Source: Aaosphaeria pasadenensis
Lineage: Eukaryota; Ascomycota; Dothideomycetes; Pleosporales
Direction: 5' to 3'
Length of the DNA stretch: 64,000 bases
NCBI GenBank assembly: GCA_022813625.1
Contig: JAKLMB010000003.1
Span: 1-64,000 of the forward strand
The notes beneath the pieces were generated by a model. It was not told the origin of the DNA. It worked only from the letters and a program-made list of their open reading frames with translations, and searched no databases. Position numbers and translations under genes: made by a program. Below, piece after piece: positions 12,682 to 25,353 of this stretch (position 1 is its first letter; every line of letters starts with the position of its first letter).

Positions 12682-14353
12682 ATGGTGACCATCACCCACG
12701 CAGAGACTCGGGACGTCCGATTTCCCGTAGGTGACAGCTTTGCAAAGTGAATAGAATCAAATAGCCAGAATGTTAACATTGCGGTACTAGACATCCCTCG
12801 ACAAAACCGGTTCTGATGCTATGAACGCGGCCGGTGACTACTCATCCGCATACTGCATTCTGCACACAGACACAGACCTCAAAGGTCATGGAATGGTAAG
12901 ATGCGCCCCTTATAATCGGTTTAATTCGCACAAGACTAGATTCTGGACATCAATTCCATTTCGAACAGTAGTAACTGACAGGAATTCTCAGACCTTCACA
13001 ATTGGCCGTGGCAACGAGATCGTGTGCTCCGCCATTGCCCACCTTGTAGATCGCATCAAAGGCCACACACTCGAGTCCCTCGTCAGCAACTGGGGCAAGA
13101 CATGGAGACATCTCGTCAACGATAGCCAGCTGCGATGGATAGGTACGTTTTCCTCCCTCCCCCTCTCAATTCTATCACCACCACAGCAGCCCCAAACTAA
13201 CCAATTCCAAACCCACAGGACCCGAAAAGGGCGTCATCCACCTCGCCCTGGGCGCCGTCGTCAACGCCATCTGGGACCTCTGGGCCAAGCAGCTCGGAAA
13301 GCCCGTGTGGCGGATCGTCGCCGACATGACGCCGCAGCAGATCGTAGACCTCATCGACTTCCGGTACATCACGGACGCGCTGACGCAGGAGGAGGCGCTC
13401 GAGATCCTGACCAAGGCCGAGGCAGGCAAGGCGGAGCGCATACAGGAGGCGCTTGAGTCGCGTGCGGTCCCCGCGTACACGACGAGCGCAGGATGGCTTG
13501 GCTACGGACAGGATAAGATGCGGGGGTTGCTGCAGGAGACGCTGGCGAAGGGGTACCGACACTTTAAGCTTAAGGTTGGAAGTGATGTCGCGGAGGACAG
13601 GACGAGGTTGGGCATAGCGCGTGAGATTATCGGCTACGATAAGGGGAATGTGTTGATGGTCGATGCCAATCAGGTCTGGAGTGTGCCTGAGGCGATTGAG
13701 TACATGAAGCAGCTTGCGGAGTTCAAGCCGTGGTTCATTGAGGAGCCTACGAGCCCAGATGATGGTATGTACAGGAATTCCTCACTATGGAATCCCATAC
13801 CCATGGTCTCCATTGCTAAAACGTTTTGAACGGACACTAATGTACATGTGTAGTTTTGGGCCACAAAGCCATTCGCGAGGCATTGAAGCCATACGGCATT
13901 GGCGTTGCCACCGGCGAGATGTGCCAAAACCGCGTCATTTTCAAGCAGTTCCTCCAGTCCGGCGCCATCGATGTCTGCCAGATCGATGCATGCCGACTTG
14001 GCGGAGTCAACGAGGTCATTGCGGTGTTGCTTATGGCCGCGAAGTTCGGCGTCCCCATTGTTCCTCACTCCGGTGGTGTTGGTCTGCCAGAGTACACACA
14101 ACATCTCAGCACGATCGACTATGTCGTGGTCACAGGAAAGAAGTCGGTCTTGGAGTACGTTGATCACCTACACGAGCACTTCCTCCACCCCAGTGAGATT
14201 AAGGATGGTTACTACGTTACCCCAACAAGTGCGGGTTACAGCGTGGAGATGAAGGCAGAGAGCATGGATAGGTACAGCTTCCCAGGAAAGGAAGGCGTCA
14301 GCTGGTGGAAGAGCGAAGAGGCACGACCCATTCTTGAAGGCGAGAGGATATAA
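12682..14353 (+). CDS. lgd1: L-galactonate dehydratase (enolase superfamily)
   Basis: Converts L-galactonate to 2-keto-3-deoxy-L-galactonate, second step of the fungal D-galacturonate (pectin) pathway; cytosolic. The five exons are 12682-12726, 12791-12895, 12992-13142, 13219-13764 and 13854-14353, giving 448 aa, about the family length. The product follows Trichoderma LGD1 closely along its whole length. Superfamily residues visible: KxK acid/base lysines K217 and K219 (HFKLKVG), metal ligands D249 (MVDANQ), E275 (FIEEPT) and E304 (ATGEMCQNR), and the second acid/base H354 (PHSGG). The first exon codes for only 15 residues, so the start depends on splicing; RFP|TSLDKTG is restored exactly. 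L-fuconate and other dehydratases share the fold, but overall similarity favours L-galactonate. No other galacturonate-pathway gene is in the window. Confidence 0.92.
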
Positions 14354-14869
14354 AAGACTTCGATCAAAACCGTAAAAATAATGCAACAATGACTTAGATA
14401 CTTCGCACGGCCTATTCGTCTCAAAAGAATTTAGACGAGTGGACATAGCTTGGCATACAACTTGTGACTTCGCTGTTTTGTGTTAGATGATTTTGACATA
14501 CTACGTACCCTATGCATCACGAAAATGCACGTCTAGGTGTATGGATCATATAAATGTCCTTTCAGCCGCACACCGTTGGACACGATTGTATCCTGTTACA
14601 TGTTAGGAACGGGAGATGATGGAGAGGAAACGAAGTTTTTGTATTGCAGCCAAAGCTGTCCGTCCATAGCTTTACGCCTCTGTGGCGCATGCAAAATACC
14701 TAAACCACCACATTGATGCTTGCTCAAAACTGCTGAAGTCAATGTCTCGTCCGTGCACCTGCATCGAAGAGACGCACCTCGGCTGAACGATTTGTGAACC
14801 GCTGGCTCATGAACTACACTTGCTTTGCCTTCCTTTACTTGACAGGTTAGAAGCCGGTCAGCGCGTGTT
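14354..14869. other. Convergent 3' region between lgd1 and the RBM25-like gene
   Basis: These 516 bp lie between two stop codons facing each other. No reading frame or repeat of note was found; both 3' UTRs must be here. Confidence 0.6.
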
Positions 14870-17385
14870 CTATTTTATGCCTCGCTTCTCCAACTCGCTG
14901 TAATAGACGACCATACGCCACAGTTTCTTCACCAAAGCCTCAGCTTCGTCATCGAGGACCTGGATGGATGTTAGCTTTGAATAAAACGAAGGAACCGAAG
15001 TTCACTTACACTCTCCAATTCATTGACCAATTCTTGTGGACCTTTGTGACCCTTCAGATGCGTCACGATCAGGTCTACCAGCATGTCCTCTTGCATGCCC
15101 AACAATTCCAAAATCTTCTTCTCGGCCCAGTTTTTGATATCAGTATCAACAACCTTGTCAAGAAGGTTCTCCCACGAGACCTGCCACTCCCAAAGACCTT
15201 CTTTGGTGCCTGGAACGTCCTTTGCAAGCTGCTTCTGGTGTTCGACGATTTCTTCCTGGGTGAGGTTCGCACGGACAGAAGCATCGAAGTTGATGGGTAC
15301 GATGGTACGCTTCTTCGACGTGGGTCCCTCCGCAAGCTCTTCGTCATCAAGAAGATTCTCCACTTCCGCAACTGTGCGACGAGGAGCTTCTGCTTGCTCG
15401 ACCTTCTTGGCTGCAGCACCAAGGGATAACTTAAATGGCTGGTTCTCGCGAGATGATCGAGTAATCTCCTCGGCGGCTTCTTCAAGGAATGCATCTGCTT
15501 TTCGAGAGTTTTCTTGGTTTCGCCTGTTCTGTGCTGCCGTCTCGCGGTTCTCCTCGTTACGATCGTTGGCATCGTCTCTTGCTTCCCGATCACGATTGCG
15601 TGTACGTTGCCGCATGTATTCGCCATGGTCGCGGTAGAACTGAAGAGTCTTCTTCGATGCCTCTACGTCATCATCGAAGTTCTCCAGGAATTTGGCTTGC
15701 ACCTCTCTTTCCTTCTCGCGCTCTGCCTCCTCGTTTCGAAGTCGTCCGCTCGTGCGCTCCAACGTCTGGACAGCTCGGCTTTCGTACTTGAGCCACTGGT
15801 TTAATTTCTTGTTGTAGACCTCCTCCAGCTCGTCGTCACGCTTCTTCCTGCGACGATCCTCGATCTCCGAATCACTGGCAGAGTCTTCTTCGTCCTCGCG
15901 GTTGATGTATACGCCATGGTTGAGAGCACCTCCGTTAACAAAGCTAACGCCGCCTTGGTAGTCGCGAGGGAACTGGGACCCCTTAGGTCCACTGGGTGCG
16001 CCTTGGATACCGCGGTCGGCCCTGGGGCCAAGTGGAACGCCGTTTGCCCCTGCACCACCAGGCCCTGTTGGGGCCGAGGCTGGGGGTGAAGCTCGCCGAT
16101 TGTCACGGCGGCGCTGCTCTGCCTCGATTTCCTCCTCCCGCTTCAGGCGCTCCAAGTCTCGTCGGTTCGAGCGGTCGCGGAAAGCAGCGATCTCAGCGGC
16201 CACCATTTCGCGCATCTCTGCCGGGATATCTGCGAGCTCGTCTTCGGCATTGAAGGCAATTTGTACGACCTCTACTCCCTCTCCGTCCTGGGCCTGGGCA
16301 TCCGTCATTGCTACATCTCCTGCTGCATCGACTGGGAGAGGATTCGGAGGGTTGAACAAGCTCGCCAGAACCTCCGATAGAGTCTTCCTAGCGGAATCGA
16401 TGCGAAATTGGGTTGTTTCCTCATCGTCACCTCGGCGGGCTTTCCAATCCTCGGCATATTTGATCGAGGCGTCGTCAACCACCACTTGCAGTTTCGTCTT
16501 CTCAATCTCTTTTTCTTCCTCTTTGTCCCCTTCCTCTTTGTCGCCTTCGCCCTTGTCACCGTCTTCCTTGTCACCTTCTTTCTTCTCGCCTTCTTCCTTG
16601 GGCTTGCGAGGTTCCTGACGCTTAGTGGGAACAAGGACATCCTGAAAGATCTCTGCCGCCGTCTCCAAACTCTGCGCATCCTCGTACTCCGCGAATCCGA
16701 ACGTCTGAATCTTGTTATTGGCATCGGTAGCTCTCGTCCAGCGACGCAGGTTTCCCGCCGACGCGAGTATCCTCTCCATTCCCTCGTCACCACCAGCACC
16801 CTCTGGGATATTACCGACGAAAATCGTGCGCGCGATCTCCTCGCGAGTCGGGGGAATAAGCATTGCCAATCCGTCTCTTCCTTTGCCCTGGTCATCTCTG
16901 TTTCCTTCCATGCCCAGGCCGCGACGTGCTGGGGGCGCACCGCTCTCTCGTCGCGCCGAGGGGCTGTCGAGAGCGGCGCCGCGCTGCGGCCCACCGGTCC
17001 CGAGTCGGATGACGGGCGCGTTGAAGTTGATGTTCGGCATGTTGGCTGGAGGTTGCCAGTTTGGAGGGAGCGTTCGGGGCCCACCGGCAGCGGGAGGGCC
17101 GCCTTGGTTGTGATTGACGTTTGGGGGGGCTACGCCAGGTGGTGCTGCAGCGGTACCTGGAGGAGGTGCTGGAATCGTGTTAGTTAGATAGATCAAGCTG
17201 AATCTGACTAGGAAACATGTGGCGGAAAATATGAAGCCCAAACATACCCATACCTGGCGGTGCCATACCAGGCGGGCCTCCATAGCCAGGAGGAGGGCGA
17301 TTGTACCCAGACGCTGTTCACATTAGCTATTGCGGCTGCGAAGTTGACGAACACTGGCGAACGAACCATTGTAATTATTGTACAT
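14870..17385 (-). CDS. RBM25-like splicing factor with RRM and PWI domains
   Basis: Nuclear pre-mRNA splicing protein, likely U1 snRNP-associated as in the RBM25/Snu71 family. Minus-strand exons are 17385-17367 (19 nt), 17313-17248, 17168-15010 and 14959-14870, giving 777 aa. The N-terminus is Pro/Gly-rich (PPPGYGGPPGM repeats). The RRM lies at about 142-220 with RNP2-like TIFVGNIPEG and RNP1-like TFGFAEYE. An acidic/basic stretch of EGDKEEGDKEDGDK-like units follows, then long RED/RE-rich helices typical of RBM25. The C-terminal PWI domain (about 690-777) has the core NWAEKKILELLGMQEDMLVD. The PWI end VLDDEAEALVKKLWRMVV is on the last small exon. Intron 1 uses donor GTTCGT and leaves a first exon coding just MYNNYN plus one base; an upstream start is possible but not seen. 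It diverges from the bS21m gene over 305 bp. Confidence 0.88.
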
Positions 17386-17690
17386 CGCGGAAGCTGTATC
17401 GTTTCTTTCTCACAGGAGCAAATCAGCTTCAAACAGACGCGAAGGAAGGACGTGTTGACAATTGCGCGCGTGGGGAAGGGCTGGAAAGAGTAGTCAAGGT
17501 CGCAATCACCATCTGAAGATCTAATTTCTACGCACGGGCCAAGTACATCCCATGCCAAGATCGACCTCCAGAAAGAAATCCACAGTAGTACCACATCGGA
17601 TCACCACCAGGTCAATCGCGTTTCCCCAATTGCATCGACTCTGCCATGAATCCGCTATAATTTTCGAAGGAGGGACATAAGAAAATCAGC
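17386..17690. promoter_or_regulatory. Shared divergent promoter, RBM25-like / bS21m
   Basis: These 305 bp separate two divergent starts. No TATA box is evident. The arrangement implies a shared promoter for a splicing factor and a mitoribosomal protein. Confidence 0.45.
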
Positions 17691-18470
17691 ATGAAGGCCC
17701 GCTACTCAATTGAGCTGCTGGCCCGGTCAGCATCGTCTCTCTCCCGCCCGTTCGCCGGCCAGACGTCGTCAAGCTCCTCGCTCTGGCAGCAACAGACATC
17801 GTGGACATCGCAACGATGCCTCAACACCTCAGCACCCCTCCGGGCAGCCCAACCACCACCCCACAAAGCAAACGAAGCCGCACAGCAGGCCAGCAGTAAA
17901 AAGACACCGAACCCAACACCCACCCGCTCCTCCAGCGACGCCCAAACCAGCGCTGCCATCGACGGCCTCTTCAGCTCCGTCGGCATGGCACCTCGACGCC
18001 AACAACAGCGACAAACGGGCAGCAAGCCAGACTCCGCCGACGCTGTCTCAAACGCCTATTCCAGCCACACATTCGGCTCCCGCTTCTCCAAGCCGACGCC
18101 GAACCTGCGACCCAAGGGCCTCATGTGGGAAAACATGACCATGCCGGAAGACAGCGCCATGACGGGCTCTCTACCCAAGGCCCCGGCCCTCCGCGAGGAA
18201 GACATGATATACCCGCGCCTGAACCCCACCACCGGAAGGACGGTTGACTTGGATCCGTCGAAGGGCCGGGATATCGTGAGGGGGATTGGCATGCTGGGCA
18301 GCCTCATGGCGAGGAATAAGGTGAAGAGCGATTTCAACAGGCAGAAGTTCCACGAGCGACCGGGTCTCAGGAGGAAGAGGCTGAAGACGGATCGGTGGAG
18401 GTACAGGTTCAAGCAGGGGTTCGAGGGCATGTGTGGGAGAGTCACGGAACTTACGAAGAAGGGATGGTAG
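17691..18470 (+). CDS. MRP21: Mitochondrial small-subunit ribosomal protein bS21m (Mrp21)
   Basis: Component of the mitochondrial 37S ribosomal subunit, homologous at its C-terminus to bacterial S21. Single exon, 259 aa, starting at the first ATG. The N-terminus is rich in Arg, Ser and Ala with few acidic residues (MKARYSIELLARSASSLSR), as expected of a mitochondrial targeting sequence. A long low-complexity Pro/Ser/Gln linker follows (about 50-150). The S21 segment occupies roughly residues 195-259, with the basic signature KFHERPGLRRKRLKTDRWR and the ending RVTELTKKGW, as in other fungal Mrp21 proteins. Fungal members are much longer than the roughly 70-aa bacterial S21 because of the N-terminal extension. 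It converges on the membrane-protein gene downstream. Confidence 0.88.
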   Translation: MKARYSIELLARSASSLSRPFAGQTSSSSSLWQQQTSWTSQRCLNTSAPLRAAQPPPHKANEAAQQASSKKTPNPTPTRSSSDAQTSAAIDGLFSSVGMAPRRQQQRQTGSKPDSADAVSNAYSSHTFGSRFSKPTPNLRPKGLMWENMTMPEDSAMTGSLPKAPALREEDMIYPRLNPTTGRTVDLDPSKGRDIVRGIGMLGSLMARNKVKSDFNRQKFHERPGLRRKRLKTDRWRYRFKQGFEGMCGRVTELTKKGW

Positions 18471-18830
18471 TGGGGGTGCGCTTTTTGCTTGAAATGAAAA
18501 ACATTTATATACGTCGGCCTCGCGTTCCATATTGTAAAACTTAGAAGTAAAATACATGTATAACACGCCTAGAGAACTTGGATTTCGAAGCTGTGAGGAA
18601 AGGCTGTCAATGTATGTTCATCATATATCTATCCCCAATCATTGCGAACGGAACGATTTTTCTACCTCGACGCCTGACTGTAACCCCTATGGTACGGTAC
18701 AATTCCAGTATCCAAGTTTCAAAGGGTAAGAATGATCCGAAAACAATATCCGCCGTAACGTTGATATCCACATTCAGCCACGGCACAAATCAACCACCAA
18801 AACCGTTATCATCAATAGCCTTCACACCTC
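18471..18830. other. Convergent 3' region
   Basis: These 360 bp between facing stop codons hold no recognisable gene. Confidence 0.6.
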
Positions 18831-19910
18831 TCAATCCCGTTTCCCAACCCCATACGAGTAACCATTGAATCCATATCCGCCGCCGCCGCCCCCTCCATTA
18901 GACACAGTAGGCAGCCCGTACCCGCCACCTCCACCAAATCTCCCACCACCAGGGACCTTATCGCGCGCATATCTCTTCAATCTCCTCGGCAGCTCCACGC
19001 CCCTGAAGTACGCGATGCAGATAGCCGCACTGGCCCCGGCGCTGAGTATGCAGTACAGAAACGTACTCTTGTACACATGGCCTCCGTAGCCCGTCCAGCC
19101 GGGCGGCAGCGTCGTGCTGGGATACCACCGCACCGAGAACTGGAGCGGGAGGGTGTCCCCGATGGTGATCTTGGTGTTGCGGGAGTGGCTGCTCACGGAG
19201 TACGCTGCGGCGGCGTCGATGGTGCCAGGGGATACGCTTTTCGGCATCGCGTGCACGAGCAGGTTTAGGTAGGTTCCGACGTGGATGTGGGAGAGTTGGA
19301 GAGTTCCGGCGAGGGCTATCACCATGGGCGTGTAGAGGGTAGATTGCGTGCCGAGGGCACCTTCTTGCGACTCTGTATCCGAGACTTTGTATTCGTCCTC
19401 GATAGGGGAGGGAGGTAGGGGTCGGGAGGGGATACGGCAGGTCAGGGGCGCATCGTTGTGAATGTAGAATTCGAGGAGATGGAAGAAGGAATCGGATATG
19501 AAGTCGATCGTGCAATTGATTTCTATGCAAGAAATTAGCATTCTCTAATTTTAAGTATTGTGCAAATTCATCGATTACCTTTCTCAACACCAAAAAACAG
19601 CTCCAGAGGCCGGCCTGTCTCATTGCAGACTGGGAAGGGGATGTATTGCAATTGCCCGGATGCGAGGTCTGTGATATGCTCTCCTGTTTCTCTGTTGTGA
19701 ATTTTAGCGATGATTTGCCCATCGTCGCATGAATTGTACTGACATTGACCTGTTCAGACACGACACAGGTATCTTCTCTCCCAATTTGTACCCATCCGTC
19801 TGTGCCGACTTGAGAGGTTCTTGTCCAGACAGCGCGTGCGCCAGTGAAGTCCAGAACGAATACAACGCCAAAAGGGAGAGCCAAATAGACCGTGGGGGAT
19901 ACATTTTCAT
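18831..19910 (-). CDS. Type I membrane protein with Gly/Tyr-rich cytosolic tail, family unknown
   Basis: I do not recognise this family by name. Minus-strand exons are 19910-19744, 19691-19579 and 19522-18831, giving 323 aa; both introns restore a clean frame (NRSIETGEHITD; GVEKEINCTIDF). Residues 1-26 are a signal peptide (SIWLSLLALYSFWTSLAHA). The luminal part, about 220 aa, carries conserved-looking Cys residues (PVSCLNRS, FPVCNETGR, INCTIDF, LTCRIPS) and several N-x-S/T sites. One membrane segment is at about 247-266 (FLYCILSAGASAAICIAYF), followed by basic residues RRLKRYARDK, so the C-terminus faces the cytosol. The 57-residue tail is mostly Gly with Tyr and Phe and ends GKRD. The layout suggests a secretory-pathway membrane protein. 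A second ATG two codons downstream could also start it. Confidence 0.8.
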
Positions 19911-20283
19911 ATACAGACAATGAGACAGGAGGAGGTGGGGTTACAATGCAGCACACATTTCGGTACGAGTAGACACCCAGGTTATTGCTGGGGATCTGTC
20001 AACAAGACGACGACTAAATTGAGATGGAGCGATGCAGCGCACTGACCACCAGACCGAGGCCTACGACTATGAAGACCTCCGCACATAACTCCGCAATCCG
20101 TGCAATCAGTGCACACTACAAGTTACTATGGAGAGCCCACAGCACGCAATGGGACTCAAGACAAAGATGATCAGAACATTTGAAATAAATTTATTTGACT
20201 TTCAGTCTATGAACCACACCTTCCTGAGGTACTTTTCTGGCCATTAATCATAATTTTCCCTGCCGTTTTGGTGCAGTGTCCAG
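19911..20283. other. Intergenic, promoter of the membrane protein and pgi 3' end
   Basis: These 373 bp separate two genes on the minus strand. Nothing specific is visible beyond an AT-rich patch near 20180-20200. Confidence 0.5.
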
Positions 20284-22112
<1,829 letters not shown>

Positions 22113-23138
22113 TGTGTGAGAGTTTGTGGGGTGATTCTATGATGAGGGGTTTAGTAAGGGAGGGGAGGGGAGGGGAGTGAGGGGTACACAAACAGCTATG
22201 GAAAGGTGATGTAGATGAACAGCTGACGCTGTAAGATGCAATTAGGGAGCAATTGAAGGTGAGAGGTGTTTTGTTGAATGGAAGAGTGAGGTAGTTGATG
22301 GGAGAAGAAGGGGAGAATTGGGAAGAGAGGGAGCTTTAAAAGAGGAAATGAATACTACTTGTAGAACTGGAGACGGGGAAGAAGTAACAGGGTTTCCACG
22401 GGGATGGGGCAATTATTAAAGAACCTTAAGTAACCAGGTCGTCTCAAGGGCCAGGCCGACTTAGGTCACAGGTGTTGGGGGTGGGGGTATTAGGAAGGAA
22501 CCAAAAACGTCACAGGAAGGAGGGGCACACCATGAGTACGCATCGTCGCATTGGACGCTTTGCACCCCAAGTAGCACAGCAAGGCCAATAACACCAATAG
22601 CACCAAACAACAACCACGATCATCTCATCTCTCCAATGCACGACTAAGCGACCAGGCGAGCTATCGTGGAGAGTTTGGTGGCACGCTCTTCTACGGTTGG
22701 TTATCAAGCACGACAAAGCAGCTAGACGCATCACTAAGCCGTCCCTCAGGCTCTGCGCTCCATCTGTTTCGCAATTTCAGTCACGCTCAATTCGCAATGT
22801 CTCGTCTCAAAGAGTCTTAGTATGTCTTCTCCATTTGTTTTCATCAAGAGTAGAGCTCTCTAACAAATGCTGCCTCATACGCCTAATCCATGATTGCGGA
22901 GCCTTATGCTCCGAAACGTAAGCTAAAGTACTAGTCCCATATTCGTTGTCCAACTCAGAAGAGACAAGGTCTTATGTAGTCAGATTCCAAACCCGAAATG
23001 TGAGCATGGGAAGATGACGTTGCCATCGTCGTTACGTCCTGTTTGTTCGCTAATAGATTCGGTGCTGGCTTCTGGGAAAGAATTTTGACCAAGGTATCGT
23101 GGCTCCCAGATGCCCAAATTTACGACAATCCGTACCCT
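22113..23138. other. pgi1 promoter and sch9 3' region
   Basis: About 1 kb with no gene. The first 250 bases are a CT-rich tract on the pgi1 coding strand (22140-22360), likely leader or promoter. The rest shows nothing specific. Confidence 0.5.
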
Positions 23139-25353
23139 CTATCGCTCAGCAACACCCTCGAATGACGGGTCCTTGACGGATCCTCCAGCATCTCCAAGAC
23201 CCGCGACCGGCCTGTTGTATGACCATCCCGCGAACTGCTTCTGCATTGTCTGAGATAGCATTGGCCCATCGACGTATGAATCTGTAGGGGCTTCTGAGGT
23301 AAATTCACGGTCGAAGTTCGCAGTATCCTTGGCGTCAAGCTGTGTACAAAGTTAGAACATATGTCAGGAATGAGGGCTCAGAGGGATTACGAACCACATT
23401 AGGTTTGAAGCTAGGTTCGTACTTGCGCTCCAACAGCTTTCGCCAATCGATGCTGTGGAAGAAGTAATGTGCCTTGATCTCTGCGGCACCCTTTGCTCCC
23501 AATCGCTTCTCTGCATTGCGGTCAAGCAGGCGAGTCAATAGGTCTCGCGCAGCAGGAGGGACGATCTCTGGACCCGGGAAGTGGAGAGGCTCGGTCAGAA
23601 TCTTGCGGTACATGTCGTTGGTGTTCTCGTCGTAGAATGGCGGCAGTCCCGTAAGCATCTCATACAGGAGCACACCCAGTGTCCACCAATCTACAGTCTT
23701 CGTGTAGCCTGCACCCGTGAGCAGCTCAGGAGCGAGATACTCGGGTGTTCCACAGAAAGCTGGATGCGAATTAGCAAAGTGAATCAACATGTCAATATGG
23801 GAGTGAGTTGCTGCGTACTGTTTGTTCGATCCTCATCCTTCATGTCAAGCTTGCAAAGACCGAAGTCGCAAAGTGCAATGTGGCCAGTGTAGTCGAGGAG
23901 GATGTTCTCTGGCTTAAGGTCGCGGTAGATGACATTGAAACCGTGAAGGCATTCCAACGCGCAGAGGAGTTCTGCAGCATAAAATCGGGCCCGATTGATA
24001 TCGAAACGTTGCTCCTTCTGGAGATGGTGGAAGAGCTCACCACCATTGACAAAAGCTAGGACAAGGTAGAGCTTCTCGGGGGATTGGAATGAGAACTTGA
24101 GGGGAACGATGAACGGGTTGTTAATCTGTGCCAGAACCGATCGCTCTGCGAGGGTATGTGCGACTTCAGAACGGGAGATAATGTGTGCCTTGCGAATCGT
24201 CTTCAAAGCATAAATACGGTGGGTATCACGTTTCCTACGAATGTTAGTCCTGTGAGAGGTCTAAAAAGTCCAGTGATGCACACGTACATGACCTGCATGA
24301 CCTTGCCGAAGCTACCTTTGCCGACCACCTTGAGGAGATCAAAATCCTCAATCGACAAGCGGTCTTGTCTATTCTCGACGAAATTGACACCGATCTTCAT
24401 GGAGCCAGTTCCATATGCAATGTCAATCCACTCGGCGCCAATCTGGCCTTCCGCAGCCGACTTGTCCTTCTCTTTCTTTGGTGCCCTCGGATCGTCGGAG
24501 TGTTCCTCGAATCGCGGGTTGACCTTGCAAGTACCAATGAAAATATCCTCGCTCCGTCCAGCATTGGGGGATGCCTGGGGGTTTCGGACGTAGAGAGAAA
24601 TCGAGAGCTCAGTTATCCTGGAAACATCGAACTTGTACTGGGTATTGCCACCTGCCCACAACGGGTTCTCTGGGTTGCCAGACACGGCGTTGATGAAGAC
24701 TTGCTGCTTGTCGAAATCTACGAGGGCATAAGGCAGGTGCTTGGAGGAATATCTTCCGTGGTTCGTAGGAACGGCGTTTATGCTGCCAGCAGCGGACTGT
24801 GGTCGGTTCGCACTATACGAGCCTGCAACCTGATTGCGGGATGAGGAGTTGGGTCGCATGGACCCTGCAACAGAGAAGCCACCACCAGTGGAGAGCGAGC
24901 CCTGGTGGTGACCACCTGTGAAGGCATGCTCAGAGCCTGCTGGCAAGGAGAAACCCTTTCCTTCATGCAATGTGACTATGAGAATTCCAGGCTTGAGCGG
25001 CGGGGCAGGAGGAGCGGCGCTTGTCTCTGAGGCAGCTGGGCAAGTTAGTACATGGGTGAAGGTGCAATCTGTGACGGCGCCGCGGTATACGCACCAATGC
25101 CCTGAGGATCTTTTGAGTCTACCAGAGTTGTGCTGCTCGATGTGCTAGAGCCTGAGCTCTTGGATGTGCCATCGCCGACGATTGTGGATGTGGAGGACGA
25201 GCGACTGAAGGTGTTTGCAAGAGGAGCAAGGTGGGTCTCCTTAAGCTCTATGAAGTGTTAAAAAGGACGGATTCGAGTGGAGAGTCAAGACTCATAGGTT
25301 ATATTCGCAGTGTTTAGGAGAGTAGACATACTTTTGGTGAGCTTCCAAGACAT
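23139..25353 (-). CDS. sch9: AGC protein kinase Sch9 with C2 domain
   Basis: Nutrient-signalling Ser/Thr kinase, TORC1 effector and functional relative of S6K/Akt. Six minus-strand exons are 25353-25332 (22 nt), 25247-25095, 25035-24288, 24234-23819, 23759-23395 and 23339-23139, giving 634 aa. It begins MSWKLTKKLKETHLAPL, as in other filamentous-fungal Sch9. A Ser/Gly-rich N-terminus is followed by a C2-like domain (about 80-270; ILIVTLHEGKG, KHLPYALVDFDKQQVF). Kinase domain: GKGSFGKV at 297-304, K319 (ALKTI), D413 (YRDLKPEN), DFG at 431-433, activation loop T447 in TFCGTPEY. The AGC tail has the turn DAKDTANFDREFT and hydrophobic motif FAGWSY, the TORC1 site class. The last intron uses donor GTTCGT. 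The long leader (to ADA2) contains a CT tract and short upstream frames. Confidence 0.95.
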
